Shown here: piece by piece, positions 34,961 to 43,348 of the stretch | Numbering within the stretch: position 1 is the first letter of the stretch | How the letters are laid out: each line of letters starts with the position of its first letter | NCBI GenBank assembly: GCA_025354885.1 | Contig: JANXLY010000043.1 | Location: forward strand, 1-45,849 | From: Acidobacteriota bacterium | GTDB taxonomy: Bacteria > Acidobacteriota > Terriglobia > Bryobacterales > Bryobacteraceae | Length of the DNA: 45,849 bases | Reading direction: 5' to 3' | The notes under the pieces: generated by a model | Database searches by the model: none | The model's input: only the letters and a program-made list of their open reading frames with translations | What the model was told of the DNA's origin: nothing | Made by a program: the position numbers and the translations under genes

Positions 34961-35230
34961 TTACTTCAGCGGCTCGATTGGAACCGCAGCGCGTCCGGAA
35001 TGCAATCGTTGCCAGTCGGCAATCAATTCTTCTTGGTGTAGTTCTGCCCAGGCTTCTACAAGCCGACGCTGTTTTTGGGAAAGCTTTCCGGCGATTAAGT
35101 CGACGGGGCAAATTGAAAAGACGGCGGACTCCTCCTGAAAGTATGCATGGAAATGCGCAACGTGGTGAGACATGCCCGCTTCAGAGAACATTCGGATGAT
35201 GATTCCAAAGAAACGACTCAACTCCGGCAT
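34961..35230 (-). CDS. DUF4160 domain protein
   Basis: 89 aa. Typical DUF4160: MPELSRFFGIIIRMF, then HHVAHFHAYFQEESAVFSI and GKLSQKQRRLVEAWAELHQEEL. First gene of a two-gene unit with DUF2442. Both are intact, in contrast to the broken higBA pair beside them. Function not established. Confidence 0.9.
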   Translation of the reverse strand: MPELSRFFGIIIRMFSEAGMSHHVAHFHAYFQEESAVFSICPVDLIAGKLSQKQRRLVEAWAELHQEELIADWQRLHSGRAAVPIEPLK

Positions 35231-35365
35231 AGACTTTTATCGTACGGCAATTCAACAAAACCTGAGCTGCCAATCCAGTCTGGTCGATGGCAATTCATTT
35301 TGGCCCATTCAGTTCTCCTCACTTGTCGGCTTGATATCTGTACCGATACACGAGACAGTATTCTA

Positions 35366-35641
35366 GTAATAAGTTCATTCCGGCACCGTGGTTTGAAACG
35401 ATTTTACGATGGGGACCCAAGCAAAGTGAGTGCTGATTAAGCTCGCCGAATCGGAGCCGTTCTGGGTCACCTGGACAGAGTGCAATGCCCGTCTGATCTG
35501 GATTTGCCTGGTTATCGTATCCACGCACTCAAGGCTGACCTGAAGGCCATGTGGAGCGTTACGATCTCAGGCAATTGGAGAATCGTCTTCCGCTTTGTTG
35601 CCGGCGACGCTTACGATGTTGATCTCGTGGATTATCTCTAA
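35366..35641 (+). pseudogene. higB toxin pseudogene with one internal TAA and a non-standard start
   Basis: One open frame reads ISSFRHRGLKRFYDGDPSKV, SAD, then TAA (35438-35440), then ARRIGAVLGHLDRV, LPGYRIHALKADLKAMWSVT and SGNWRIVFRF, ending DVDLVDYL. This is a complete HigB sequence of the family's usual length, interrupted by a single stop. The codon where Met is expected is GTA (35366-35368), not a normal start. No other in-frame start is evident. So this copy is probably inactive, although its sequence is otherwise well preserved. Confidence 0.85.
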
Positions 35642-35670
35642 AAAAGTGGAAGAGATAAAGGGAACATAAT

Positions 35671-35966
35671 ATGCCCATGAAAAACCCGCCTCACCCCGGC
35701 CATTCCGTCAAGGATGCTTGTCTCGACCCTTTAGGGTTGAGCATCACTGAGGGAGCCAAAATCTTGGGAGTTGCCCGCCATAGCTTGTCTCGTGTTGTCA
35801 ACGGCCACGCTGGCATTTCCCCGAAATGGCGATCCGGCTGGAGAAGGCTGGCTGGTCAAACGCAGACCATTGGCTTCGCGTGCAGGTGGCTGACGACTTG
35901 GCGCAAGCCCGCCTGCACGAGAGCGACATCAAGGTCAACCGATACCATCCGCAACTTGCCGTGTAA
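35671..35966 (+). pseudogene. higA antitoxin pseudogene with a one-base deletion
   Basis: [20 protein letters not shown] and the HTH ([30 protein letters not shown]) are in frame from ATG 35671. The family continuation [20 protein letters not shown] ... YHPQLAV is in the next frame from 35826 to the TAA at 35964-35966. One A is missing in the AAA run at about 35824-35826. Without the deletion it would be a normal HigA of about 98 aa. It follows the higB pseudogene by 29 bp, in normal higBA order. Confidence 0.85.
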
Positions 35967-36030
35967 TCTCTGGCCCGTTAACGGCCAGCACACCGTTCGG
36001 CGATCTGGCCAACCAAAATTTACCCCACCC

Positions 36031-36064
36031 TCCAGCTTGCATTCCCCAAACAATTTGCTATACT
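36031..36064 (+). promoter_or_regulatory. Sigma70-like promoter of the rplA-rplJ-rplL operon
   Basis: TTGCAT and TATACT are separated by 16 bp within ...TTGCATTCCCC...TTTGCTATACTC. It lies about 170 bp upstream of rplA and after the dead higBA pair, and is the only good promoter pair found before the operon. Coordinates are approximate to a few bases. Confidence 0.6.
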
Positions 36065-36069
36065 CTTGG

Positions 36070-36229
36070 TTTCGGTATCCTTCGTCTGGGAGGCTGAAGG
36101 GCTGTTGTTCGTGCCCCAAGCCGTTCGTACCATTCAAAGCTGTCCTCTACTGGTGAGGCTCTTGCTCACCACCTCAATGTTGTATCTAGTGTAGTAATCA
36201 GTAGTAAAACCGTTCTATAAAAACGAATC
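36070..36229 (+). promoter_or_regulatory. Structured 5' leader of the rplA operon
   Basis: About 160 nt without a gene between the promoter and the rplA ATG. It contains a perfect 7-bp hairpin, TGGTGAG (36151-36157) with CTCACCA (36165-36171), and a GGGAGGCTGAAGGG segment further upstream. The rplA start has no clear Shine-Dalgarno. Ribosomal-protein leaders often bind L1 or L10 for feedback control; whether this one does cannot be told by eye. Confidence 0.4.
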
Positions 36230-36946
36230 ATGGCTCAAAAACAGGGAAAAAAGTACTTGGCCGCTGCCAAGCAGGTGGAAGCTCGGTCCTATACCGTGCC
36301 GGAAGCCGTTGGCCTCGCCCAAAAAATTAAATTCACGAAGTTCAACGAAACCGTTGAGATTCACATGCGCCTTGGTGTCGACCCCAAGCACGCGGACCAA
36401 ATGGTTCGTGGCACGGTCGTACTCCCCAACGGCCTCGGAAAATCCAAAAAGGTTCTCGTCATAGCCAGTGGAGAAAAGGTCCGTGAAGCAGAAGCTGCCG
36501 GTGCCGATTTCTTCGGTGGTGAAGAAATGATCGAAAAGATCATTAAAGAGAACTGGCTCGACTACGACGCGGTGATTGCTACTCCCGACATGATGCGCTC
36601 TATGGCGCGTCTCGGTAAGTTGCTTGGCCCCCGTGGTCTCATGCCGAACCCCAAGACAGGTACGGTTACAACCGACGTAACTACAGCAATCAATGAAGTC
36701 AAAGCCGGTAAAGTGGAATTCCGCGTCGATAAGACCGGCGTCATCCACGCCCCGGTCGGCAAAATCGCATTTGAACTCGATAAGCTGATCGAAAACGCCG
36801 AAAGCCTCATCACCGCTGTTTTGCGCGCTAAACCCTCCGCCGCCAAAGGCAAATACGTCAAGAGTGCCACTCTCTGCTCCACCATGGGGCCGGGAATACC
36901 GCTCGATATCTCTGCCGTATCTTCCAAATTGGCCATCGCGGTTTAA
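36230..36946 (+). CDS. rplA: 50S ribosomal protein L1
   Basis: 238 aa, full length. L1 forms the mobile stalk by the ribosomal E site and is a translational repressor of its own operon in many bacteria. Conserved segments: [49 protein letters not shown] [35 protein letters not shown], and a C-terminal [10 protein letters not shown]. It is first in an rplA-rplJ-rplL unit; rplK, normally directly upstream, is absent here and the upstream neighbour is a broken higBA pair. Confidence 0.97.
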   Translation: MAQKQGKKYLAAAKQVEARSYTVPEAVGLAQKIKFTKFNETVEIHMRLGVDPKHADQMVRGTVVLPNGLGKSKKVLVIASGEKVREAEAAGADFFGGEEMIEKIIKENWLDYDAVIATPDMMRSMARLGKLLGPRGLMPNPKTGTVTTDVTTAINEVKAGKVEFRVDKTGVIHAPVGKIAFELDKLIENAESLITAVLRAKPSAAKGKYVKSATLCSTMGPGIPLDISAVSSKLAIAV

Positions 36947-36958
36947 GGATCTGCACCA

Positions 36959-37486
36959 ATGAAGAATAGAGTCGATAAACAAAAAGATTTTGAAGCGATC
37001 AAAAAGGCCCTCGAAGCTTCCACCAATGTCTTCGTAGCCTCTTTTGAGAAGATCACCGTCGCTCAGGACTATCAGCTCCGCAAGACCGTGCGTAGTGTTG
37101 GCGCCAGCTATAAGGTTGTCAAAAACACTCTCGCCGAAAAGGCAAGCGAAGGCCTCCCCATCGCTCCTGCTGTCACCGGTCTGAAGGGGATGACTTCGAT
37201 TGCTTACACAAGCGGTGATCCTGTCGCCCTTGCAAAAGCTCTCGTTGCCTATGCTAAGACCACCCCCGCCTTCACTTTCAAGGCTGGCTTTGTCGAGGGT
37301 CGCGTCGTGGAAGTTTCTTCCATTACCGAACTCGCCAACTTGCCCTCCCGTGAAGAGGTCCTGTCTAAATTGCTTTACCTCATCAATGCGCCCGCTCAGC
37401 GTTTGGTCTCCGCCGTCAACGGCGTCGGACGGAACCTGGCTGTGGTCATCGATCAAGGCGTCAAAGAAAACAAGTTCAATCAGTAA
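36959..37486 (+). CDS. rplJ: 50S ribosomal protein L10
   Basis: 175 aa. L10 carries the L7/L12 dimers of the ribosomal stalk. Visible: VFVASFEKITVAQDYQLRKT, SVGASYKVVKNTLAEKA, LKGMTSIAYTSGDPVALAKA and the C-terminal stalk helix. The ATG at 36959 has AAGGA about 8 nt upstream. It lies 12 bp after rplA and 25 bp before rplL. Confidence 0.97.
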   Translation: MKNRVDKQKDFEAIKKALEASTNVFVASFEKITVAQDYQLRKTVRSVGASYKVVKNTLAEKASEGLPIAPAVTGLKGMTSIAYTSGDPVALAKALVAYAKTTPAFTFKAGFVEGRVVEVSSITELANLPSREEVLSKLLYLINAPAQRLVSAVNGVGRNLAVVIDQGVKENKFNQ

Positions 37487-37517
37487 CGAATATTCAATTC
37501 AATCGGAGTAGATGAAA

Positions 37518-37895
37518 ATGGCTGACATTAACGTAATTGCGGATCAAATCCAGGCACTCACCCTTCTTGAGGCCTCACAACTCGTAAAGATGCTCGAAGA
37601 GAAGCTCGGCGTTTCCGCCGCTGCTGCAACCGCTGCGGCTCCTGCCGCTGGCGCTGCCGCTGCCGCCCCGGCCGCTGAAGAGAAGACGGAATTCACCGTC
37701 GTCCTCACCGGTGCCGGCGCCAACAAGATCAACGTCATCAAGGTCGTTCGTGAGATCACCGCCCTCGGACTGAAGGAAGCCAAAGACCTCGTCGATGGCG
37801 CTCCCAAGACCGTAAAAGAAGGCATCACCAAAGACGAAGCCGAAGCGATGAAGAAGAAATTCGTCGATGCTGGCGCTTCTGTCGAAGTGAAGTAA
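37518..37895 (+). CDS. rplL: 50S ribosomal protein L7/L12
   Basis: 125 aa from ATG 37518 ([19 protein letters not shown]); an ATG two codons earlier (37512) is also in frame but lies only 3 nt from the GGAG Shine-Dalgarno, so 37518 (spacing 9) is preferred. The N-terminal dimerisation domain is followed by an Ala-rich hinge (about 38-55) and the C-terminal factor-binding domain ([40 protein letters not shown]). Last gene of the operon, ending 16 bp before a strong terminator. rpoB, its usual downstream neighbour, is absent. Confidence 0.97.
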   Translation: MADINVIADQIQALTLLEASQLVKMLEEKLGVSAAAATAAAPAAGAAAAAPAAEEKTEFTVVLTGAGANKINVIKVVREITALGLKEAKDLVDGAPKTVKEGITKDEAEAMKKKFVDAGASVEVK

Positions 37896-37910
37896 CAACC
37901 TCAACCGATC

Positions 37911-37941
37911 AAGGCGGACCCTGCTCAGGGTCCGCCTTTTT
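37911..37941 (+). terminator. Strong rho-independent terminator after rplL
   Basis: GGCGGACCCTG (37913-37923) and CAGGGTCCGCC (37926-37936) form a perfect 11-bp stem followed by TTTTT (37937-37941). It ends the ribosomal operon before the convergent hydrolase gene. Confidence 0.95.
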
Positions 37942-37945
37942 CTAT

Positions 37946-39919
37946 TTACTTCCACACTTCGTTGTACAACCCCGCCATCACCGTCTCTCTTCCCTTCAAC
38001 ACCGCATAATCCCCTAGCATCGGCATCGCATATTCCCACTGGATCTCGCTCACGTCAGACGTCATCCCGCTATTCAACACCACATAACGCCCCTGTCCCA
38101 ACGGGCTGGGATAGATCAGGGCAGGGAAGTGATCCTTCGCTGAAAAACTCTTTCCACCCATCGTCAACGTTTCCTTCGTCCATGTAAGTGGCAGCTTCCC
38201 AATCACCCTCGCCATCCAGCGATTACTCCCCGGATCACCAAACAACACCACATTGTATTTGGCAAAGTCAGCCGCACTTACATCCCTGTCATCCTTCACA
38301 CGCGGATGTGCCCGCAAATGCTTTGAATAAACCGCCTCAAAAGCCTTCATTCTCTTCAGCGATTCCTCATGCACCGCCACATTCCACGGCGTCCCCGTCG
38401 GACGCACCAGCAAAAACGGATCCATAAACGCATCGTCAATCGGCCCCTGCAATCCATGCTGCTTATGCAGTCCAACAGCCTTCCCGGCAATCCTCCAGGC
38501 CCCGCCCTGCTTCTCAAAGCTCAACTCGCTCCGTCCCGCAACCTTCAGGCTCTGCCCATCGAGATTCACCTCCTTCGCCTGCCCCATCTCCCGCAACGTC
38601 AACCGCGCCAGGTTCTTCGTCTTCATAACATACTTGCTGCCCCCTTCACTCCGAACCGCATCCACTTCACCCCTCTCATAATGCTTCTCAAGCCAATCTA
38701 CACTCACCCAGTGCGAGCGGTTATATCGTGTCGTCCAACTTACAAAACGAACATGCTCCGGACTCACCACTCCCCGATCTCCATACTTCTTCAAAAACGC
38801 ATCCAGCTTCGTCCTCACCACCGCACTCGTACTATGCCCCGTAGCAAGCGAAACAAAAAAAGTCGCCTCCGTTCCATCGGCCCGCAACTCATCCGGCGCG
38901 CCAACACTCGGATACCCTTCACGGCCCAGCTGTTCCCGCACTCGCATCGAACTCTCCAACTGCCCCCGCGTCTTCTCTCCTTTCTTCGCATAGGGCGGAA
39001 TCGAACTCACCCCAGCCTCCAACTCACCGCCATGCCCCGCCAGCGGCAGGTTAAACGCATTCAGACTCCAGTCCAGAATGTTCTCGTAGATATGCAGCGG
39101 CAACTGCTGATACTCCGGAAACCCGGGCATCTGTGATCGATAAGGCCAGGTCCCCGCTCCAATCTCCGCTGCCGCAAAACTGCTCGGATGATGCAACGCA
39201 ATATGCCACGCCCCGCATCCACCCATCGAAAATCCACGCAACACAATTCGCTTTGGGTCAATCTTGTATCGCCTCTGCACATCTGCAATTCCCTCAAACA
39301 CATCCACCTCACCCGCCCAGTGCCACGCAGTCCCGTTCCATCTTCCATATAAATCAAGCTGGATTTGCCCCTCATCCGCCGGATTTGACGCCGACGCACT
39401 CACCTTCTGAAATCGATCCATAAAATTCCACTCCGCATTCTTCCCGTCTCGTCCATGCAACCAGACATACAGCCGCACTGGCTTCGTACCGTCATAAGAT
39501 TCCGGAATGCGCAACCCATACGGCTGCACCGATCCATCGAGCGAGGACCGATAACCATGCACCCGACGCCCCTTCACCTTCATCCAAGTCGCATCACCGC
39601 CAAGCAGCGACTTCCCACGCGCAATCCCCTGATCAAGCACAGCCATTCCCTTCGCCACATCGGGCGCTTCAAAAAACTCATCCGGAAACTCCCGCATCTG
39701 TTGTCCCGCCTTCAGGTACGCCTCAACATCCGTCACCAGATCCGCATCCGCTCCCTTCAAAGCCCGCAACCGCGTCACCAGCGATTCCAGCTCACCAACC
39801 TTCGCTGTAACCGCAGCACTCTGTTCTGAATTCAACACGATGATGGCAGGTGCCGGCGGCGCTTGCCACCCCACCAAAGCCGCAGCGCATATCGCAACAA
39901 TCAAGAAACCATTTCTCAT
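37946..39919 (-). CDS. Secreted alpha/beta hydrolase (esterase/prolyl-oligopeptidase-like)
   Basis: 657 aa from ATG 39919 (MRNGFLIVAICAAALVGW signal peptide); the frame continues to 39955, but a TATACT box (complement of 39927-39932) lies 7 nt before this ATG. A helical N-terminal region (about 35-100) precedes the hydrolase domain: LYVWLHGRDGKNAEWNFMD, IQLDLYGRWNG, and the nucleophile elbow GFSMGGCGAWH (Ser about 235). A catalytic-type His may be in the ATGHSTSAV segment. The C-terminal third (about 430-657) is a separate beta-rich domain ending with FGDPGSNRWM and YAMPMLGDYAV. Likely periplasmic; substrate unknown. Divergent from the WD40-cytochrome operon. Confidence 0.85.
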   Translation of the reverse strand: MRNGFLIVAICAAALVGWQAPPAPAIIVLNSEQSAAVTAKVGELESLVTRLRALKGADADLVTDVEAYLKAGQQMREFPDEFFEAPDVAKGMAVLDQGIARGKSLLGGDATWMKVKGRRVHGYRSSLDGSVQPYGLRIPESYDGTKPVRLYVWLHGRDGKNAEWNFMDRFQKVSASASNPADEGQIQLDLYGRWNGTAWHWAGEVDVFEGIADVQRRYKIDPKRIVLRGFSMGGCGAWHIALHHPSSFAAAEIGAGTWPYRSQMPGFPEYQQLPLHIYENILDWSLNAFNLPLAGHGGELEAGVSSIPPYAKKGEKTRGQLESSMRVREQLGREGYPSVGAPDELRADGTEATFFVSLATGHSTSAVVRTKLDAFLKKYGDRGVVSPEHVRFVSWTTRYNRSHWVSVDWLEKHYERGEVDAVRSEGGSKYVMKTKNLARLTLREMGQAKEVNLDGQSLKVAGRSELSFEKQGGAWRIAGKAVGLHKQHGLQGPIDDAFMDPFLLVRPTGTPWNVAVHEESLKRMKAFEAVYSKHLRAHPRVKDDRDVSAADFAKYNVVLFGDPGSNRWMARVIGKLPLTWTKETLTMGGKSFSAKDHFPALIYPSPLGQGRYVVLNSGMTSDVSEIQWEYAMPMLGDYAVLKGRETVMAGLYNEVWK

Positions 39920-39959
39920 GCGCCTCAGTATATGAAATAATCTCCACACTGACACTTTT

Positions 39960-41276
39960 ATGCGCGGTTCTTTATTACTCCTCGTCGCGTTGAGCCTCTC
40001 TGCCGCTCCCAGCTACTACCGCGAAATCCAGCCCCTGCTGCAAAAGCACTGCACCGGCTGTCATCAACCCGCGAGCAAAGCCTCCGGCCTCGACCTCACC
40101 ACCTACTCCGACTTCCTCAAAGGCGGCAAGCGCGGTCCTGCCTTCCTCACCGACAAGCCCGACGACAGCATCACCCTTCGCTATCTCACTGCCGCAATTC
40201 AGCCCCGCATGCCGCTCGGCAAAGACGCACTCCCCGACTCCGACATCGCCATCTTCCGCGACTGGATCCGTGCCGGTGCCAAAGACGATTCCCCCACCAC
40301 AACTCTCGACACCCAACCCACCGTCTACCTCCAGCCTCCCGTCATCAACAGCCTCCGTTTCTCCCCCGACGGCAAGTCCATCGCCGTCTCCGGCAATCGC
40401 GAAATTCTAATCCACTCCATCGACGGCAAGACTCCTCCAAAACGTCTCCAGGGTAAAGCCGAACGCATCCTCTCCCTCGCATACTCAATGGACGGAAAAC
40501 TCCTCATCGCCGGCGGCGGCACTCCCGCCCAATTCGGTGAAGTCCAGATCTGGGACACCAACACCAACACCCAGCTCCGCGCTGCCACTCTCACCAGCGA
40601 CACCGTCTTCGGCGCTTCCCTCGCTCCAGACTCCTCCAGGATCGCCGTCGGCTGCTCTGACAACACCGTCCACGTCTTCGAAACCGCAACCGCCAAAGAG
40701 CTCTACAAAATCGGCAATCACGAAGATTGGGTCCTCTCCACCATCTTCGGTGCCGATTCCAAACGTTTCGTTTCCGTCAGTCGCGATCGCGCCGCCAAGA
40801 TCATCGATGCCAACTCTGGTGCCTTCCTCGAAAACGCCAACCTCCTCAAAACCGAACTCTACGCCATCGCTCGCCACCCTTCCAAAGACATCATCGTCAT
40901 CGGTGGCGAAGACCGCTACCCCTACGTCTACCTTCTCGATCGCGCCCGCAACATGAAGATTGCTGACGACTCTACCCTCGTCCGCCGCATCGAACGTCAG
41001 GATGGCCCCATCACTGCCCTAGATTGGTCCCCCGATTCCAAGCTAATCGCCATCGGCTCCGGCTCTCCCAAAGTAAATCTCTACAACACCGATACCGGCG
41101 CACTCATCGCAAGCTGTACCGGCCACGCCGCAGGCATCTACACCGTCGCCTTCTCACCCGATAGTGCAACCCTCGCCACTGGCGGCTTCGACGGCAAAGT
41201 CCGCCTCTACTCCACCAAAGACTGCTCGCTCACCCGAGACTTTATTCCCGTCCCCCTTTCCGCAGGTGCCCAATGA
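39960..41276 (+). CDS. Planctomycete-type cytochrome c with WD40 beta-propeller
   Basis: 438 aa. Signal peptide (GSLLLLVALSLSAAPS), then a PSCyt1 cytochrome domain with CxxCH at residues 31-35 (CTGCHQPASKASGLDLTTY) and PRMPLGKDALPDSDIAIFRDWI. A WD40 propeller follows (about 120-430), with units such as SLRFSPDGKSIAVSGN, YSMDGKLLIAGGGTP and IYTVAFSPDSATLATGGFDG. Probably a periplasmic heme protein. First of four overlapping or closely spaced genes (stop overlaps the next ATG by 4 bp), the second cytochrome/DUF1501 module of the window. Confidence 0.9.
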   Translation: MRGSLLLLVALSLSAAPSYYREIQPLLQKHCTGCHQPASKASGLDLTTYSDFLKGGKRGPAFLTDKPDDSITLRYLTAAIQPRMPLGKDALPDSDIAIFRDWIRAGAKDDSPTTTLDTQPTVYLQPPVINSLRFSPDGKSIAVSGNREILIHSIDGKTPPKRLQGKAERILSLAYSMDGKLLIAGGGTPAQFGEVQIWDTNTNTQLRAATLTSDTVFGASLAPDSSRIAVGCSDNTVHVFETATAKELYKIGNHEDWVLSTIFGADSKRFVSVSRDRAAKIIDANSGAFLENANLLKTELYAIARHPSKDIIVIGGEDRYPYVYLLDRARNMKIADDSTLVRRIERQDGPITALDWSPDSKLIAIGSGSPKVNLYNTDTGALIASCTGHAAGIYTVAFSPDSATLATGGFDGKVRLYSTKDCSLTRDFIPVPLSAGAQ

Positions 41277-43348
41277 GAATCTTCCTCTTCACCCTAGCCG
41301 CCGCAATCACTCTAGCCGCCGCCGCTCCCAACATCACCGAGCTCCAGCCCCGTGGCGCTCAAAAGGGCCGCCCCTTCCTCCTCACCATCGCCGGCACCAA
41401 CCTCACAGAAGGTCCCGCCGTAATCTCAAGCCTCCCCGCCACCTTCACCGCTGTCTCTCCTGAAAAAATGGGCTACGCCACCTTCCTCGTAGAACCTACC
41501 GCAGACTGGCCCGTCGGCACTTATCCCGTCCGCGTCCAGGCCGCCAACGGACTCTCCAACATCCTCCTGCTCAGCATTGGTGCCTTCCCCGAAATGGTCG
41601 AAGAAGAATCCCGCCCGGGCTCGCTCCCGCATCAGAACGACACCATCGAGCGTGCCCAGTCGATACCCTCAACACCCATCACCATCAACGGCAAACTGAT
41701 GGGCCCTGAGCGCGATGTCTACCGCCTCCAGATCAAATCCGGCGAGCGCCGCGTTTTTGAAGTCGATAGCCGCCGCGCCGGTTCCGCCATTGATCCCGTC
41801 ATCCAGGTCTATGATGCCGCAGGCAAGCGCATTGCCCGCTCAGAAGACGATCCCACCATCGGCCTCGATGCCCGCCTCGATCTCACTTTCCCCAAAGAAG
41901 GCTACTACTACGTCGAGATTTTCGACGCCCGCTTCTCAACCCAAGCCCAAAACTTCTACCGCTTCAAAACCGGCTCCTACCAATACCCAACAGAGATCTA
42001 CCCGCTCGGCGGTCGTCGCGGAGAACAAGTCGAACTCACTCTCTCAAACACCAAAATCAAAGCCGACCTCACCAACACCAAACTCAACCAGATCAACGTC
42101 AATCTCCCAGATTCCCCCTCGCTCCCCATCCCCTTCGCCGTCGGCGATTTCCCCGAAATCAGCGAACCCGTCACCGCCCCAATCACTCTCCCAGTCACCA
42201 TCAACGGCCGCCTCTCTCAACCCGCTGAAATTGATAAGTACGAGCTTGCTGTCGAACCCGGAGAAGAGTTCATCTTCGAACTCCAGGCTCGCGAACTCGG
42301 CACCTCCAAACTCACTGGCCTCATCGTCGTTTCCGACACATCCGGCAAGCGACTCGCCGCCGCCGGCGATGCGCCCCTCCCCGTAGACGTCGCCGCCGTA
42401 CAAGCCAGTAGCCGCACTCTCGGCGATCCCGTCCTTCTCTTCAAAGTCCCCGATGGCATCCATCGCATCACCGTCTCGGTCGAAGATCTTGCCAAACGCG
42501 GCGGCACACATTACGCATACCGCCTCAGCGCCAAGCGCGCCGCCTACGACCTCCGCGCCACCATCGTCACTCCCTTCCTCAACATCCCCGCCGGCGGCAC
42601 TGCCATCGTCGCCGTCGATGTCGAACGTCGCGGCTTCATGGGCCCGCTCAAAGTCGAACCGGTCAATCTCCCGGCCGGTCTCACAGTCGCTGGAGGCGAC
42701 ATCGCCGCTGATCTTCCAGACCCTCTCATCCGCACCATGAACCGTCGCGCCATTCTCTCGCTCACCGCCTCCAAAGACCTCAAGCTATCCAACACCGAAC
42801 TAAGCTTCCGAGTAATCAGTGCAAAAGAGAGTGACAAAATCGAGCGCCCCGCCACCGGCCTCGGCTACCTCATCGCCGTAAATGGCGCAACCACTCAGGG
42901 CGTCGTAGACCGCCAGCGTGCCCTCAACGGCCTCGCCCTCGGCTACCAGCTCCCCACTGCCACCACGGCTCCGGAGATCGCCACCCTCTCCCTCTCCCTC
43001 GACAAGATGGAACAAAAAGAAGCCGGCTTCGAATACCGCTTCCGCTGGCGCTGGACCCTCGACAATTCCATGCAGGCTCTGCCCGACACCGTCAACGTAG
43101 ATTTCCCCAACCTGCAGCAAAGCCGCGTCATCGAAGTTGAAGTCGACAAGAAGGACAAGACCACCGGCACCTTCCTCCTCACCACTTCCAAGAGCTCTCT
43201 TGCCGGCCTCTACAGCATCGGCATCACCGGCCGTCTCATGGTCGGCGCTAAGCCCCTCGATATTTCCTCGCCGCTTCTGCGGCTCGCCTTACCTGAATTA
43301 ACAACGGATGACACTAAGACCAATGCGACTAACAATCCTGCTCGCTAG
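41273..43348 (+). CDS. Exported protein with pre-peptidase C-terminal (PPC) domains
   Basis: 691 aa. Signal peptide (MRIFLFTLAAAITLAAA), then an IPT/Ig-like segment (ITELQPRGAQKGRPFLLTIA ... GTYPVRVQAANGLSN). A PPC-type domain follows (about 125-235: VYRLQIKSGERRVFEVDSRR, DPVIQVYDAAGKRIARSEDD, YYVEIFDARFS), then a second PPC-like region (about 310-420) and further beta domains. No catalytic domain is seen; it probably binds polymers or partner proteins. Coupled to the genes on both sides (4-bp overlap before, 26-bp or longer overlap after). Confidence 0.88.
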   Translation: MRIFLFTLAAAITLAAAAPNITELQPRGAQKGRPFLLTIAGTNLTEGPAVISSLPATFTAVSPEKMGYATFLVEPTADWPVGTYPVRVQAANGLSNILLLSIGAFPEMVEEESRPGSLPHQNDTIERAQSIPSTPITINGKLMGPERDVYRLQIKSGERRVFEVDSRRAGSAIDPVIQVYDAAGKRIARSEDDPTIGLDARLDLTFPKEGYYYVEIFDARFSTQAQNFYRFKTGSYQYPTEIYPLGGRRGEQVELTLSNTKIKADLTNTKLNQINVNLPDSPSLPIPFAVGDFPEISEPVTAPITLPVTINGRLSQPAEIDKYELAVEPGEEFIFELQARELGTSKLTGLIVVSDTSGKRLAAAGDAPLPVDVAAVQASSRTLGDPVLLFKVPDGIHRITVSVEDLAKRGGTHYAYRLSAKRAAYDLRATIVTPFLNIPAGGTAIVAVDVERRGFMGPLKVEPVNLPAGLTVAGGDIAADLPDPLIRTMNRRAILSLTASKDLKLSNTELSFRVISAKESDKIERPATGLGYLIAVNGATTQGVVDRQRALNGLALGYQLPTATTAPEIATLSLSLDKMEQKEAGFEYRFRWRWTLDNSMQALPDTVNVDFPNLQQSRVIEVEVDKKDKTTGTFLLTTSKSSLAGLYSIGITGRLMVGAKPLDISSPLLRLALPELTTDDTKTNATNNPAR

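Noticed and set aside
36215..37456. 413-codon minus-strand frame opposite rplA and rplJ
   Set aside because: Shadow of two unmistakable ribosomal protein genes.
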